DNA of 64,000 bases from NCBI RefSeq assembly GCF_007860015.1, contig NZ_SJPS01000005.1:186001-250000 (forward strand), written 5' to 3'. This stretch comes from Bythopirellula polymerisocia. GTDB lineage: Bacteria > Planctomycetota > Planctomycetia > Pirellulales > Lacipirellulaceae. The translations under genes and the position numbers were made by a program. Shown here one piece after another: positions 36,061 to 44,905 of this stretch. The notes beneath the pieces were generated by a model that was not told the DNA's origin, searched no databases, and saw only the letters and a list, made by a program, of their open reading frames with translations. Every line of letters begins with the position of its first letter. Positions within the stretch are counted from its first letter, which is position 1.

Positions 36061-37229
36061 TTGCGCGGTCAGCGGTTGGAGTACCGGACCGAGTACTATT
36101 ACGTGGCTTGGGCTTGACGGTTTAGCCACCGAATCAACAAGATTGGTTTGACTGCACTCGTCGACATTAGTCTAAATACGGCAATATCTTCGCACCACGC
36201 TGTTTCTAAAGCCATGTCATCAATCATAGTGGCAGACTGCCTTCGAATCGGTGCCGGTTGAGACAACCTTATAGATAGTTCTACCACGCATAAGAGTCAG
36301 TTCTCATCCGGATTTGGAGTGACCTTTTAGGTGCGGAGGTGAATCTGACTTCGTTCACTTTGGCAACTGGCCAACTCGCTGAGGATGCATCACCCTGAGC
36401 AGATGGCAGTCCGTGCTAACCTGCTGAGGTGAATCTGACCGCCGCACTTAGCTGCAAGGTGCTAAGTCACGTTAGCATACCAATCCGCGGCCAGTTACGC
36501 GAATTGGCCAAAAACTGTGAACGCATCCATTGCCCTCCCAATTCGATTTTCAGGAGACGATTGTCACAACCCTGCAAAACAGATCGCCCCAAGCGAACCA
36601 GCGCCATACAGGGCCTCTATGCCTATCGCAGGACAATGCCACGAATGCATGCTCAACAGGCCCTAATTTTGACCCTTTGCTGGTTTCACACAGATCGTAG
36701 GCACTCTGTTCGCGGGACGAGCTGCGATTCATCCCAGCGCGGCTACAAGCCGCAACCAATATTATTGTGAACATGAGGAAACGGAGGCAGCAGAGATAAT
36801 CAAAGGCATGAAGAAAGGAACCATAATCCTCGCTTATCTTCGCCGTAATAATTCGCGTCGATTAGCGAAGATTAGTAGTCCAACCATCTTTTTACGCTCC
36901 GTTTTTTTGTGACTTGCTGTTCAATCAGTTTGCGCAAGTTGCGAAGATTTGTCGCGGCCTATGCCCGGGACCAAAGAGTGCCTTTCTTTACGCCGAAGGT
37001 GTTTAAGTCCGAAGCCCGGGGTCGCGCAGCGCACCTTGGGTTTACTGCGTCCTAAACGAGGCCTCTGGCAGTCATTTGGGCAAGTTGGGTTAACTTTCCG
37101 ACTGAGTAAGTTGCTGAACCTTTTGCAACTCTCTTCGCACATAGTGCATGAAAGGGTACCCTGTTATATCAATCGATCCGGTCGCCCTCGACCCTAGCCA
37201 ACTCACAAGAATCTCTCACCCCGTCTGCC
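36061..37229. other. 1.17-kb stretch with no supported gene
   Basis: No frame shows a protein family or ribosome site. A 14-base direct repeat GAGGTGAATCTGAC lies at 36336-36349 and 36426-36439, 90 bases apart. A near-perfect inverted repeat is at 36833-36875. TTGCGCAAGTTGCGA near 36929 resembles a motif near 8071. Confidence 0.5.
36833..36875. repeat. Imperfect inverted repeat
   Basis: CTTATCTTCGC (36833-36843) and GCGAAGATTAG (36865-36875) are reverse complements at 10 of 11 positions. It could be a REP-like palindrome or part of an RNA; no T-run follows directly. Confidence 0.35.
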
Positions 37230-38054
37230 ATGAAATCGTTCGCTAGTCGGAGACTACGAAACAGCATTCTGACAATTGTCGTTGCGGTGGCAGTCGGGTG
37301 GTATGCTTGGTGGAGCAAGGCACGACTGGGGCGGCCCGAGTTTGCGACCGGCTATCTGCTGCTCTCCTGCCTCGTGTTCCTTGCATTATACAACACACGC
37401 AAAAAGCTCCCCGTGCTTGCCTGGACCACTTCAGCAGGCTGGTTGCAAACACACATCTACGTCGGCCTGCTCACGGCCGTAGTCTTTGGTATTCATGTTG
37501 CTTGCAAGATTCCCAGTGGTTACTTGGAAATAGCCCTTGCTGCCTTGTACCTCCTTACATTTGCCAGTGGACTCGTGGGATTGTACTGGACACGGTCGAT
37601 TCCTCCCAAGTTAGCTCGAGTCAGCGAAGAATTCCTCTACGAACGCATCCCCGCCTTGCGGAGCCAAGTGCAGGCTCGAGCCGAGCAGACGGTCCTCGAG
37701 ACGGTGCGTGCCACGGGCAGCGATACGCTCGGCGAATTTTTCGCCCAACGGGTCCAAGGCTATCTAGAAAAACCTCGTGGCCTCGACTACTGGTTTCGAC
37801 CGACAAGCAAGGTTCGTAAGAGGCTGCTTGCCGAGTTGACCGAAGTTTCTCGCTACCTCTCAGAACCCGAGCGGAATGCGAGTGAGACCCTTTTCGCTCT
37901 GATTCGCCGCCGCGATGATTTAGATTTTCACGCCGCCATGCAATGGCGACTGAAGGCCTGGTTGTTTCTGCATATCGGGCTGACCTATCCTCTGCTCTTG
38001 GTCGCATGTCTGCATGGATGGCTTGCACACCTCTTCTACGGGGGTGCGCTGTGA
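37230..38054 (+). CDS. Di-heme cytochrome b-like membrane protein
   Basis: A 274-residue protein from ATG 37230 with four N-terminal membrane segments (about residues 12-29, 41-56, 73-92, 97-116), a soluble domain (about residues 120-235) and a last helix (about residues 243-266). H75 and H89 in one helix and H248 and H262 in another are each 14 residues apart, the spacing that holds two stacked b hemes between two helices. Its TGA (38052-38054) overlaps the GTG start of the ten-heme cytochrome, so the products are made together. It likely passes quinol electrons to that partner. The heme reading is inference from His spacing; the family is not named to me. Confidence 0.72.
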   Translation: MKSFASRRLRNSILTIVVAVAVGWYAWWSKARLGRPEFATGYLLLSCLVFLALYNTRKKLPVLAWTTSAGWLQTHIYVGLLTAVVFGIHVACKIPSGYLEIALAALYLLTFASGLVGLYWTRSIPPKLARVSEEFLYERIPALRSQVQARAEQTVLETVRATGSDTLGEFFAQRVQGYLEKPRGLDYWFRPTSKVRKRLLAELTEVSRYLSEPERNASETLFALIRRRDDLDFHAAMQWRLKAWLFLHIGLTYPLLLVACLHGWLAHLFYGGAL

Positions 38055-40045
38055 GAGAACCATTTTCCTTCGATCAGAGCGACAGCTACGAACGCCCCAA
38101 TCAAACGTGGATCTGCGGGTTGTCGGAGGAAGGACCGCAGTGTCCCTTGGGGCCTGGCGTGAACGGTCATTGTCCTCAGTCTGCCGCGTGCCATCCGCTG
38201 CGCGAAGGGGATCGCTGGAAGTGCAATCGCGCGCCTTTGCGCGGTGGCGAATGCAGCGAGGGCCCGACTCCCGAGGGTAAATGTTGTCACCACTATGTTT
38301 GCCACCCTGTACGCTCACTCAGAGCAAAGCGGGGCCGGTTCGTGAAGGGCTGCCTTCTGGCGAGCATCGGTGCGCTCTGCCTGCTGCTCAGCGGCAACTG
38401 GCGGAACGAGTTTATTGCCCCTGGCAAGCTCTCGGTCCATCACGCTCAGTTACTTGTCCGCGGCGAGGAGCAGACCAATCGCTGCGCAAGCTGCCACGTC
38501 GCTGGCAACCAATCTATGTTGCAATGGTTGGCCCATGCGACCAATCCTACTCTCGCCACTCCGACCCAAAGCACACTTTGCTTGGAGTGCCACAAGAAGG
38601 ACTTCCCAATTGACGCGGCTCTCTGGGCGCATAATATCGAGCCAGAAATTCTGCTCTCAATCAGTGAGCCAGGTCAGTCCAAACCTGAAACTTTCTCCGA
38701 CTCCACTCGCCGCCGTGATCCCGCGATCGGAATTGCTTGCAGCAATTGTCACCAGGAGCATCATGGTGCCGAACATGATCTGACTGCAATGAGCGACAGC
38801 TCCTGCCAGGCGTGCCATCGAGAGGAGTTTCACAGCTTTGCGACCGATCATCCGGAGTTCGACAAGTGGCCCGAGCGACGCCGCACTCGCATTGCTTTTG
38901 ATCACGCTTCCCATCAGGCAAAGCACTTCCCAGACGAGAAACAGACTTTTGCGTGCAGCGATTGCCATCGTCAGGGGCCCAGCGGTGCGTTCCAAGAAAC
39001 CCTCGACTATGAATCCACATGTGCCAAGTGTCACGACAGCAAGATCCAGACAAGTTGGACTGCCGGCATTCCGGCGATCTTACTCCCTATGATCGATGTC
39101 GATACTTTAAGTACTGCAGGGCACGACATTGGCATCTGGCCCGATTCTGCAACCGGTGATTTCGACGGTGCCCTGCCCTTCTTTACCAAGCTCTTGTTAC
39201 TTGCCGACGAAGAAGCTTCAGCAGCGATCGACACGCTGGGAGCAGACTTCGATTTCTACGACATAGACCCTGATGAACCCGCGCAATTGCAAGCTGCGGC
39301 GAATGTGATCAAGGCCACGAAGCGGTTGATTGCTGATCTACAGTACAACGGTCAGACTGCGATCAACACGCGACTAGAAAAACTGCTAGGTCGACCACTT
39401 TCCGCTGAAGAGCTTACAGCCGCCTCAGCAAATCTTTCGCCTGCGAGTATCAGTATTCTCGCAACGGATTGGCTAGCGGAGCAGGGCGCAAATTCATTCT
39501 CCTCACCAGACGATAAAGTAGACTCGAACAAGGTTGCCGCGGGAGGATGGTTCACCGATCCAGTCACTTTCTCGCTCCGTTACCGAGCCACGGGACACGC
39601 CGACCCTTTTCTCACTGCTTGGATCGATATCCTGGTCGAAGCCACCGCTGGCCAGCACAAAGTCGCCGCCGAGAAACTATTTTCGCAAATGATGAAACCC
39701 ACCGCCGCCGGTTTGTGTGGCAGTTGCCACAGCGTCGACCGCACGGAAAATGGCCAATTAACAGTAAACTGGTTTGCCAAGCAATCATTCAACCACGGTC
39801 CCCAGTTCACTGTCTTCTCTCATGCGCCACACGTGCTGCAATTCGAATTGGCTGACTGCACCGCCTGCCACAGCTTGAATCAAACGGCCCAGGCCATGAA
39901 AACTTACGAGCAAACCGATCCGAGATTATTTACACCCGAATTCCACGAGCTGACTCGCCAAGACTGCGCCGAGTGCCACAAACCAGGTGCTGCCGGGGAC
40001 AGCTGTACCCAATGCCACCGCTACCACGCAGCAGATGTTCGTTAA
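38051..40045 (+). CDS. Ten-heme c-type cytochrome with Cys-rich N-terminal domain
   Basis: A 664-residue protein; GTG 38051 overlaps the upstream stop (GTGA), so the longer frame to 37943 is rejected. Residues 1-90 hold nine cysteines (CGLSEEGPQC, GHC, AAC, WKC, GEC, KCCHHYVC) in a GxCPxGP-type pattern, perhaps binding Zn or Fe-S in the cytoplasm. One membrane helix follows (about residues 97-115). The periplasmic part has ten CxxCH heme sites: CASCH, CLECH, CSNCH, CQACH, CSDCH, CAKCH (about residues 145-325), then after 230 heme-free residues CGSCH, CTACH, CAECH, CTQCH (about residues 556-655). With the di-heme b partner it would form an electron-transfer complex; the terminal acceptor is unknown. 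Confidence 0.88.
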   Translation: MREPFSFDQSDSYERPNQTWICGLSEEGPQCPLGPGVNGHCPQSAACHPLREGDRWKCNRAPLRGGECSEGPTPEGKCCHHYVCHPVRSLRAKRGRFVKGCLLASIGALCLLLSGNWRNEFIAPGKLSVHHAQLLVRGEEQTNRCASCHVAGNQSMLQWLAHATNPTLATPTQSTLCLECHKKDFPIDAALWAHNIEPEILLSISEPGQSKPETFSDSTRRRDPAIGIACSNCHQEHHGAEHDLTAMSDSSCQACHREEFHSFATDHPEFDKWPERRRTRIAFDHASHQAKHFPDEKQTFACSDCHRQGPSGAFQETLDYESTCAKCHDSKIQTSWTAGIPAILLPMIDVDTLSTAGHDIGIWPDSATGDFDGALPFFTKLLLLADEEASAAIDTLGADFDFYDIDPDEPAQLQAAANVIKATKRLIADLQYNGQTAINTRLEKLLGRPLSAEELTAASANLSPASISILATDWLAEQGANSFSSPDDKVDSNKVAAGGWFTDPVTFSLRYRATGHADPFLTAWIDILVEATAGQHKVAAEKLFSQMMKPTAAGLCGSCHSVDRTENGQLTVNWFAKQSFNHGPQFTVFSHAPHVLQFELADCTACHSLNQTAQAMKTYEQTDPRLFTPEFHELTRQDCAECHKPGAAGDSCTQCHRYHAADVR

Positions 40046-40102
40046 CCGCGACGCGCCACTGAGAACTGCTCAGTAAAGCGGAGCGCGTATTTCACGCGCG
40101 AA

Positions 40103-40903
40103 TCACTTCTCACTCGTCGCCCGAGTCGCCCCCGTCGAGATTCCCCCATCGACTAGCAATGTCTGCCCCGTGACATAGCAACTTGCATCCGAGGCGAGAA
40201 ACAACAGCGCCCCATCCAAGTCATGTGGTTCACCCGGTCGTTTGAGCGGAATGCGGTCCACCAGATATTCCACCCATTTGGGGTCCTCGTAGAGTATTTC
40301 GTTCTGCTTTGTTTTGAACCACCCGGGTGCCAAGCAATTCACGGTGATCCCGTGCGGCCCCCAATCGTCTGCCAGGCTCATCGTGAGTTGTTTGATGCCA
40401 CCGCGACTAGCGCAGTAGGGTCCCAAGCCCGCGTAGCCAGCCACAGAGGTAACCGACCCGATATTGATGATCCTGCCGGAGTTCTGGGGAATCATGTGTC
40501 TGGCAATTGCCTGTGCGACAAAAAAAGGGCCGCGCAAGTTGGTGTCAAGGACCGTGTTCCAGTCATCCCAGGTGATGTCGAGCGCCGGTTTACGAATGTT
40601 GCATCCCGCATTATTCACCAGGATGTCGATCTTGCCATAGGCCTCGAAGGCTGCGCTTGCCGTTTGCTCAATGCTGCCAAGGTCGGTCACGTCAAGTTCC
40701 AGTGGAACTACGCGACAGCCAATGTCTGCTAGTTCTTTTTGGAAAGCATCCAGCGAGGCCAACTGCCGGCTCGTTATTACGAGTTCAGCACCAGCACTCG
40801 CCAAAGCACGGGAGAAGTATTGACCCAACCCACGGCTGGCCCCCGTGACGATGGCAACCTTACCACTGAGATTGAACAATTCTGTAGGTGACGGATTAAT
40901 CAT
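40103..40903 (-). CDS. SDR oxidoreductase, gluconate 5-dehydrogenase-like
   Basis: A 266-residue short-chain dehydrogenase. ATG 40903 (MINPSPTELFNLSGKVAIV) overlaps the TGA of the upstream dehydrogenase gene (40900-40902). It shows the Rossmann TGASRGLG motif near residue 23, NNAGxN near 98, Ser and YCASRGGIK (catalytic Tyr-x3-Lys pattern; here Y-C-A-S-R-G-G-I-K, where the usual Lys position is Arg), and PGWFKT. The FNLSGK start is typical of 5-keto-gluconate reductases. As last gene of GntP-MDR-SDR it probably reduces or oxidises a sugar acid. The YxxxR in place of YxxxK is unusual and may mark lost or altered activity. Confidence 0.85.
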   Translation of the reverse strand: MINPSPTELFNLSGKVAIVTGASRGLGQYFSRALASAGAELVITSRQLASLDAFQKELADIGCRVVPLELDVTDLGSIEQTASAAFEAYGKIDILVNNAGCNIRKPALDITWDDWNTVLDTNLRGPFFVAQAIARHMIPQNSGRIINIGSVTSVAGYAGLGPYCASRGGIKQLTMSLADDWGPHGITVNCLAPGWFKTKQNEILYEDPKWVEYLVDRIPLKRPGEPHDLDGALLFLASDASCYVTGQTLLVDGGISTGATRATSEK

Positions 40904-41931
40904 GGCTTTAACACTACCTTCATCAGACCGGGTTCGCCTTGGAATAATCGGTCGAACCACACTGGGCCCTCTTCAAGAGGTGCCGTAGCTGAAATTAACG
41001 GAGCAACTTGAACCGCCCCTGAGGCAATTAGTTCCAAGCATTCTGGGTATTCGCCGCTCGAAGCACAGGTGCCATATAACGAAAGCTCTCGAGTCACCAC
41101 TGCCTGCAAAGGCAGGAGTACCTCAGGAGCGAGATTTCCCACTAAAGTGACGGTTCCTCTTCGACGGACCGCATGCACAGCCGTTTGCGCTGTCGCAGTG
41201 ATCCCTACCACCTCAAATGCATGGTCTAGTTCTTGGCCTTTGTTTGCAGTCCATAGACGATCCAGTAGATCATTCTCGTCAGCGGTAAACGTTTCATCTG
41301 CGCCCAAATCTCGCGCCAGTTCTAGTCGTCGCTCATTCTGATCGACGGCCAGCACGCGACTACATCCGAAGTGTTTCAGCACCTGTACAACTAGCAAACC
41401 GATCATGCCGGTGCCAACGACTACCGCCGTTTCACCACGCGACAACTGAGAACGCCGTACAGCGTGAACAGCGACGGAAACGGCTTCTACTAGAGCAGCA
41501 TGTTCCATAGCCAGTTCGTCGGGCAAGCGATAGAGAATTCTTGCCGGGACTACCACAAGCTCTGCAAATGCACCGTGGCGTCGGTACTCGCCACACGAAA
41601 CACCCAGCACTTGCCGAGAATCACAAAGATTCACTTGGCCCCGCTGACAGAAACTGCATTTTCCGCAGGAGATCGTGGAATCAAAAGTGACTCGGTCTCG
41701 GATGCGGAAATCTGTTACCGAAGAACCAACTTCACAAATGGTCCCAGCAGCTTCGTGCCCCATCACGAGTGGTGGAATCCGCCGCCCCGTTGAGCCATCG
41801 AACCCGTGAATGTCACTACCACATATCCCGCAAGCCGCGACCTTCACGAGCACCTCATCCGCACCAAACGCAGGTTTCTCCAGCTCCGTGATTTCCAATT
41901 TGCCTGGTTCAGTCAGCAATAAAGCTTTCAT
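40900..41931 (-). CDS. Zinc-dependent alcohol/polyol dehydrogenase, idonate-dehydrogenase-like
   Basis: A 343-residue MDR-family enzyme. ATG 41931 (MKALLLTEPGKLEITELEKP) is chosen; the frame's extension to 42129 overlaps the GntP gene and is spurious. Catalytic zinc ligands are in ACGICGSD and GHEAAG; the structural zinc uses CGKCSFCQRGQVNLC. The NAD site is VVGTGMIGLL with an Asp (LAVDQNERR) favouring NAD+. By neighbours (GntP permease upstream, 23-base gap; SDR downstream, overlapping) it is an idonate/sorbitol-type dehydrogenase in a sugar-acid operon. Exact substrate not determinable. Confidence 0.86.
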   Translation of the reverse strand: MKALLLTEPGKLEITELEKPAFGADEVLVKVAACGICGSDIHGFDGSTGRRIPPLVMGHEAAGTICEVGSSVTDFRIRDRVTFDSTISCGKCSFCQRGQVNLCDSRQVLGVSCGEYRRHGAFAELVVVPARILYRLPDELAMEHAALVEAVSVAVHAVRRSQLSRGETAVVVGTGMIGLLVVQVLKHFGCSRVLAVDQNERRLELARDLGADETFTADENDLLDRLWTANKGQELDHAFEVVGITATAQTAVHAVRRRGTVTLVGNLAPEVLLPLQAVVTRELSLYGTCASSGEYPECLELIASGAVQVAPLISATAPLEEGPVWFDRLFQGEPGLMKVVLKP

Positions 41932-41954
41932 GCATTTGCTCTCGACGCACAGGT

Positions 41955-43325
41955 TCACACCAAAGGTAGCAATGTTGCCATAAGCACGGTAAACAACATT
42001 CCCCCCAGCCCAGCCGACGCGAGCATCGGTGACCACGACTTCATGGCCTCGCGTGGTGTGAGGCCCCCCATGCGAGCGAAAATCCAAAAACCGCTGTCGT
42101 TCATCCAGACTCCGACCATCGACCCGCAACCAATCGCCGCAGCTAGATAGACCTTGTCATAGGCCAACGACATATTTTCTGTCATGGCGGCCAACATTCC
42201 ACTCGCGGTTATCATGGCTACCGTCGTGGAACCCTGCGCGAGTTTTAGCATGCTGGTGATGCCAAACGCGAGCCACAAAAGGGCAATTCCTGTAACTGGA
42301 GTATTGTCCCCTGAGGCCAATGTCTGGATTGCTTCGGCGACGTTGGCCACCTTGAGCATCCCTCCAAAAGCCCCGCCCGCAGCGGTGATCAAGATGATCG
42401 GTCCCGCATCCATCAACGAAGTCTCCAGTAGTTGAGAGATCGTTGCTGAGTTGGCACGCGTTTGCCGCCGGAACACCCACAATGCCGCGGTGGCTGCCAA
42501 CATCATGGCTAGCAGGGGATTTCCTAGAATGGCCACTGTTTGGACGAGCACATTCTGCGAATCCAGGTCTGCACGACTGACGATCGTATTTGTTGAGATT
42601 AACAGAATCGGTAACGTAATTGGCAGCGAAGCCGCCCACAAACCAGGTTGCGGCGTCTCAGGGGCAGCGTGATCATGCCCCAGGGGGCCCTGCTCAGGCG
42701 CATTGCTTAGCAGGAGGCGTCGATCAATCCACTGGGCATAAATCAGACTTACTAGCGTCACGGGAATTCCTACGAGGATTCCCATGAGAATCATCAAGCC
42801 AATATCCACGCCAAGACTATCCGCTACAGCCAGAGGTCCCGGCGTCGGTGGAACTAGGGTATGAGTCGCTGTTCCTCCTGCCCCGATCGCCAGCAGGTAT
42901 TTGAGATAGTTTCGTTGAGTTCGCTGATGCATCGATTTGGCAATCGGGAACAGCAAATAAAACACTGTATCGAAGAACACTGGAATCGACAGCACAAAAC
43001 CACTTGCAGCCAAGGAGATTCCGCCACGTTCCTGTCCAAACAGCCTTAGGCACGCTTGAGCGAGTCGATCGGCCGCTCCGCTATCGAGCATGCATTTGCC
43101 AATGACCACCGCCATCGCGATCGGAATGCCGATCTTTCCCACAGTTGTTCCAAAGGCTTCTGCCACCCGACTTATCTTCTCGACCACTTCGCCAGGAGCC
43201 AGCAGGCTCACCACGATGGCAGACGTCACCATGGCAAAAAAAGCGTTCAACCGCAGCACTACAATCATCCCCACAACAATCGCAATACCAAGAATCAGAA
43301 TCCAAAGGGGAGAGAGAACGGGCAT
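41955..43325 (-). CDS. GntP-family gluconate/idonate permease
   Basis: A 456-residue, 12-14-helix permease from ATG 43325 (MPVLSPLWILILGIAIVVGM). Family signatures include GFVLSIPVFFDTVFYLLFPI, ATHTLVPPTPGPLAVADSLG and near the end LAQGSTTVAMITASG and GCGSMVGVWMNDSGFWIF. These proteins import gluconate or related acids with protons. It is the first gene of the leftward operon with the zinc dehydrogenase and SDR, the same composition as enterobacterial idnT-idnD-idnO, so idonate or a similar acid is likely (inference). No regulator gene is adjacent. Confidence 0.9.
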   Translation of the reverse strand: MPVLSPLWILILGIAIVVGMIVVLRLNAFFAMVTSAIVVSLLAPGEVVEKISRVAEAFGTTVGKIGIPIAMAVVIGKCMLDSGAADRLAQACLRLFGQERGGISLAASGFVLSIPVFFDTVFYLLFPIAKSMHQRTQRNYLKYLLAIGAGGTATHTLVPPTPGPLAVADSLGVDIGLMILMGILVGIPVTLVSLIYAQWIDRRLLLSNAPEQGPLGHDHAAPETPQPGLWAASLPITLPILLISTNTIVSRADLDSQNVLVQTVAILGNPLLAMMLAATAALWVFRRQTRANSATISQLLETSLMDAGPIILITAAGGAFGGMLKVANVAEAIQTLASGDNTPVTGIALLWLAFGITSMLKLAQGSTTVAMITASGMLAAMTENMSLAYDKVYLAAAIGCGSMVGVWMNDSGFWIFARMGGLTPREAMKSWSPMLASAGLGGMLFTVLMATLLPLV

Positions 43326-43464
43326 AGGCGAATGAAAACAAGCGGAAGAAGTGATTTATAAGTCCGCCCAGTATAGCGCAGAAACATAGAGCAAGAAACC
43401 CAATCTTCCCTGCTTAGCCGTAACCCGGATGGGAGCGCGAAGCTGTCTCGATGGGTCCGCGTTC

Positions 43465-44676
43465 TCAGATCTTTACCGACTCCGCACTCAGCTTGGTCAA
43501 CATGTCTGTCAATTGCGTGCGAATACCTACCATGATGGGGTCTTCGGTTTGACTTCGATCCCGCTGGCTGGCAACAGGGATCGCCTGGCCGACTTGTACG
43601 ACGGCATTCAGCGGGCCATGGACGCGAACATGATCGGTAAAGTCTTCCTCGAAGCGTTCAACGGTTTCGAGGATGTGCTCGGGAATGTTCTTCTCAGAGT
43701 TGCGTACATAGTTTCGCGGGTAGTGCGACATTTGCTGCACATAGTAGCAGGCCGCCAACTGCTTCCAACGGCGGCGACGTTCGTCCGGAGAAATATTGTT
43801 TTTAACCATGTCGGGCAGAATTGCCGAACGCAGCACTTTAACCCGCGAGACGATGCTCTCCCCGACGTCTTTGATCTGCCATTCCTTTTCCAGCTTAGCG
43901 AGTACGTCTTCCATGAGCGAGTCGACACGCTCGTAGAAGTCTCCCGCACGAGCATGGCCGAAGTATTCGATCTCTTTAAGCGACAAAAGAGCCTGGCCGA
44001 TTTGTTGCAGTCGCCGCGTGAGTGTTTTCCCCTGCTGAGGATACCAAGAGAAATGAGATTCGATTTCTTCCAGCACGGGTTCGACCGTCTTGACAACGTC
44101 TCCCTTGAAGAAATAACGAATCGCAACTGGATGTACTACCACTCCACCGCGAGTACCAAGTTTTTCACGACGTTTGGCTGCGGTGCGAGCGATGAACGAC
44201 GTGCCATCCATCAGCGGCATCAATACGTCGTTATGTCGCGAGATCGCCCCTTCCGCAAACACAACCAGTGGTCGCTTTCCCTCCACCAGGATATTTACCG
44301 CCGTGTCGATTGCTTTGCGGTCGATGCCTTCTCGGTAGACGCTAAATGCTCCCATGCGTCGGAGGACGAATCGTTTGAGGGGCTCCTGCTTAAATAGATG
44401 CCAGGAGGCCATCGCATGCATCTCACGCTTGATTACTCGCGAGACGTAGCCAAGTGTTAGTGGATCGGATAGACGGCAGTGATTGGGGGCAATTAGTAGG
44501 CTGTGGCCCGCATCGAGCGATTCCTGCAGCAGATGCACGTCGCGATTCTCAACGCTTTGGACGGCGAATGCCTTGCGCAGATAACGCTTGAGATAAAACT
44601 GCATCAGCCACGGCCAGAACTTGCCGTAGACCGGAGGCACGAATTCGTAGGGTTGATCGATGATGACATTCTGCAT
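43465..44676 (-). CDS. 1-acyl-glycerol-3-phosphate acyltransferase-like protein
   Basis: A 403-residue PlsC-domain protein from ATG 44676. The HX4D catalytic motif is H66-C-R-L-S-D71 (in APNHCRLSDP). The acyl-acceptor block FVLRRMGAFSVYREG is near residue 105 and FAEGAISR near 140. It makes or remodels phosphatidic acid at the membrane face. The C-terminal ~190 residues are helical and have no named domain, so it is longer than simple PlsC (about 240). Single gene between the sugar-acid operon and xer. Confidence 0.82.
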   Translation of the reverse strand: MQNVIIDQPYEFVPPVYGKFWPWLMQFYLKRYLRKAFAVQSVENRDVHLLQESLDAGHSLLIAPNHCRLSDPLTLGYVSRVIKREMHAMASWHLFKQEPLKRFVLRRMGAFSVYREGIDRKAIDTAVNILVEGKRPLVVFAEGAISRHNDVLMPLMDGTSFIARTAAKRREKLGTRGGVVVHPVAIRYFFKGDVVKTVEPVLEEIESHFSWYPQQGKTLTRRLQQIGQALLSLKEIEYFGHARAGDFYERVDSLMEDVLAKLEKEWQIKDVGESIVSRVKVLRSAILPDMVKNNISPDERRRRWKQLAACYYVQQMSHYPRNYVRNSEKNIPEHILETVERFEEDFTDHVRVHGPLNAVVQVGQAIPVASQRDRSQTEDPIMVGIRTQLTDMLTKLSAESVKI

Positions 44677-44905
44677 GCGTGCGGCCCGTGAAACCCGTCT
44701 AATGCGACAAATGTGATTAACTTTCCCCAGTCAGTAAAGTCTACTACTCAGCGGGGAGGGGGCTGTTATTGAGGGTGTGACGCTAGAATAACCTGGAATT
44801 CGATGTTTTTTCTAGTGCAACTCAGGGAGTGCCTTGCGCCGGGCTGCCGATACTAGGATTGCAGCTGTTGGCCGTGAGAAATGAAAAACTGTCAGGTCCT
44901 TCGTT

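Noticed and set aside
40223..40732. Plus-strand 169-codon frame
   Set aside because: Shadow of the SDR gene on the other strand, which has clear family motifs.
41932..42129. N-terminal extension of the zinc dehydrogenase into the GntP gene
   Set aside because: The extra residues overlap the permease coding region and do not belong to the MDR fold; MKALLLTEPGKLEI is the normal family start.
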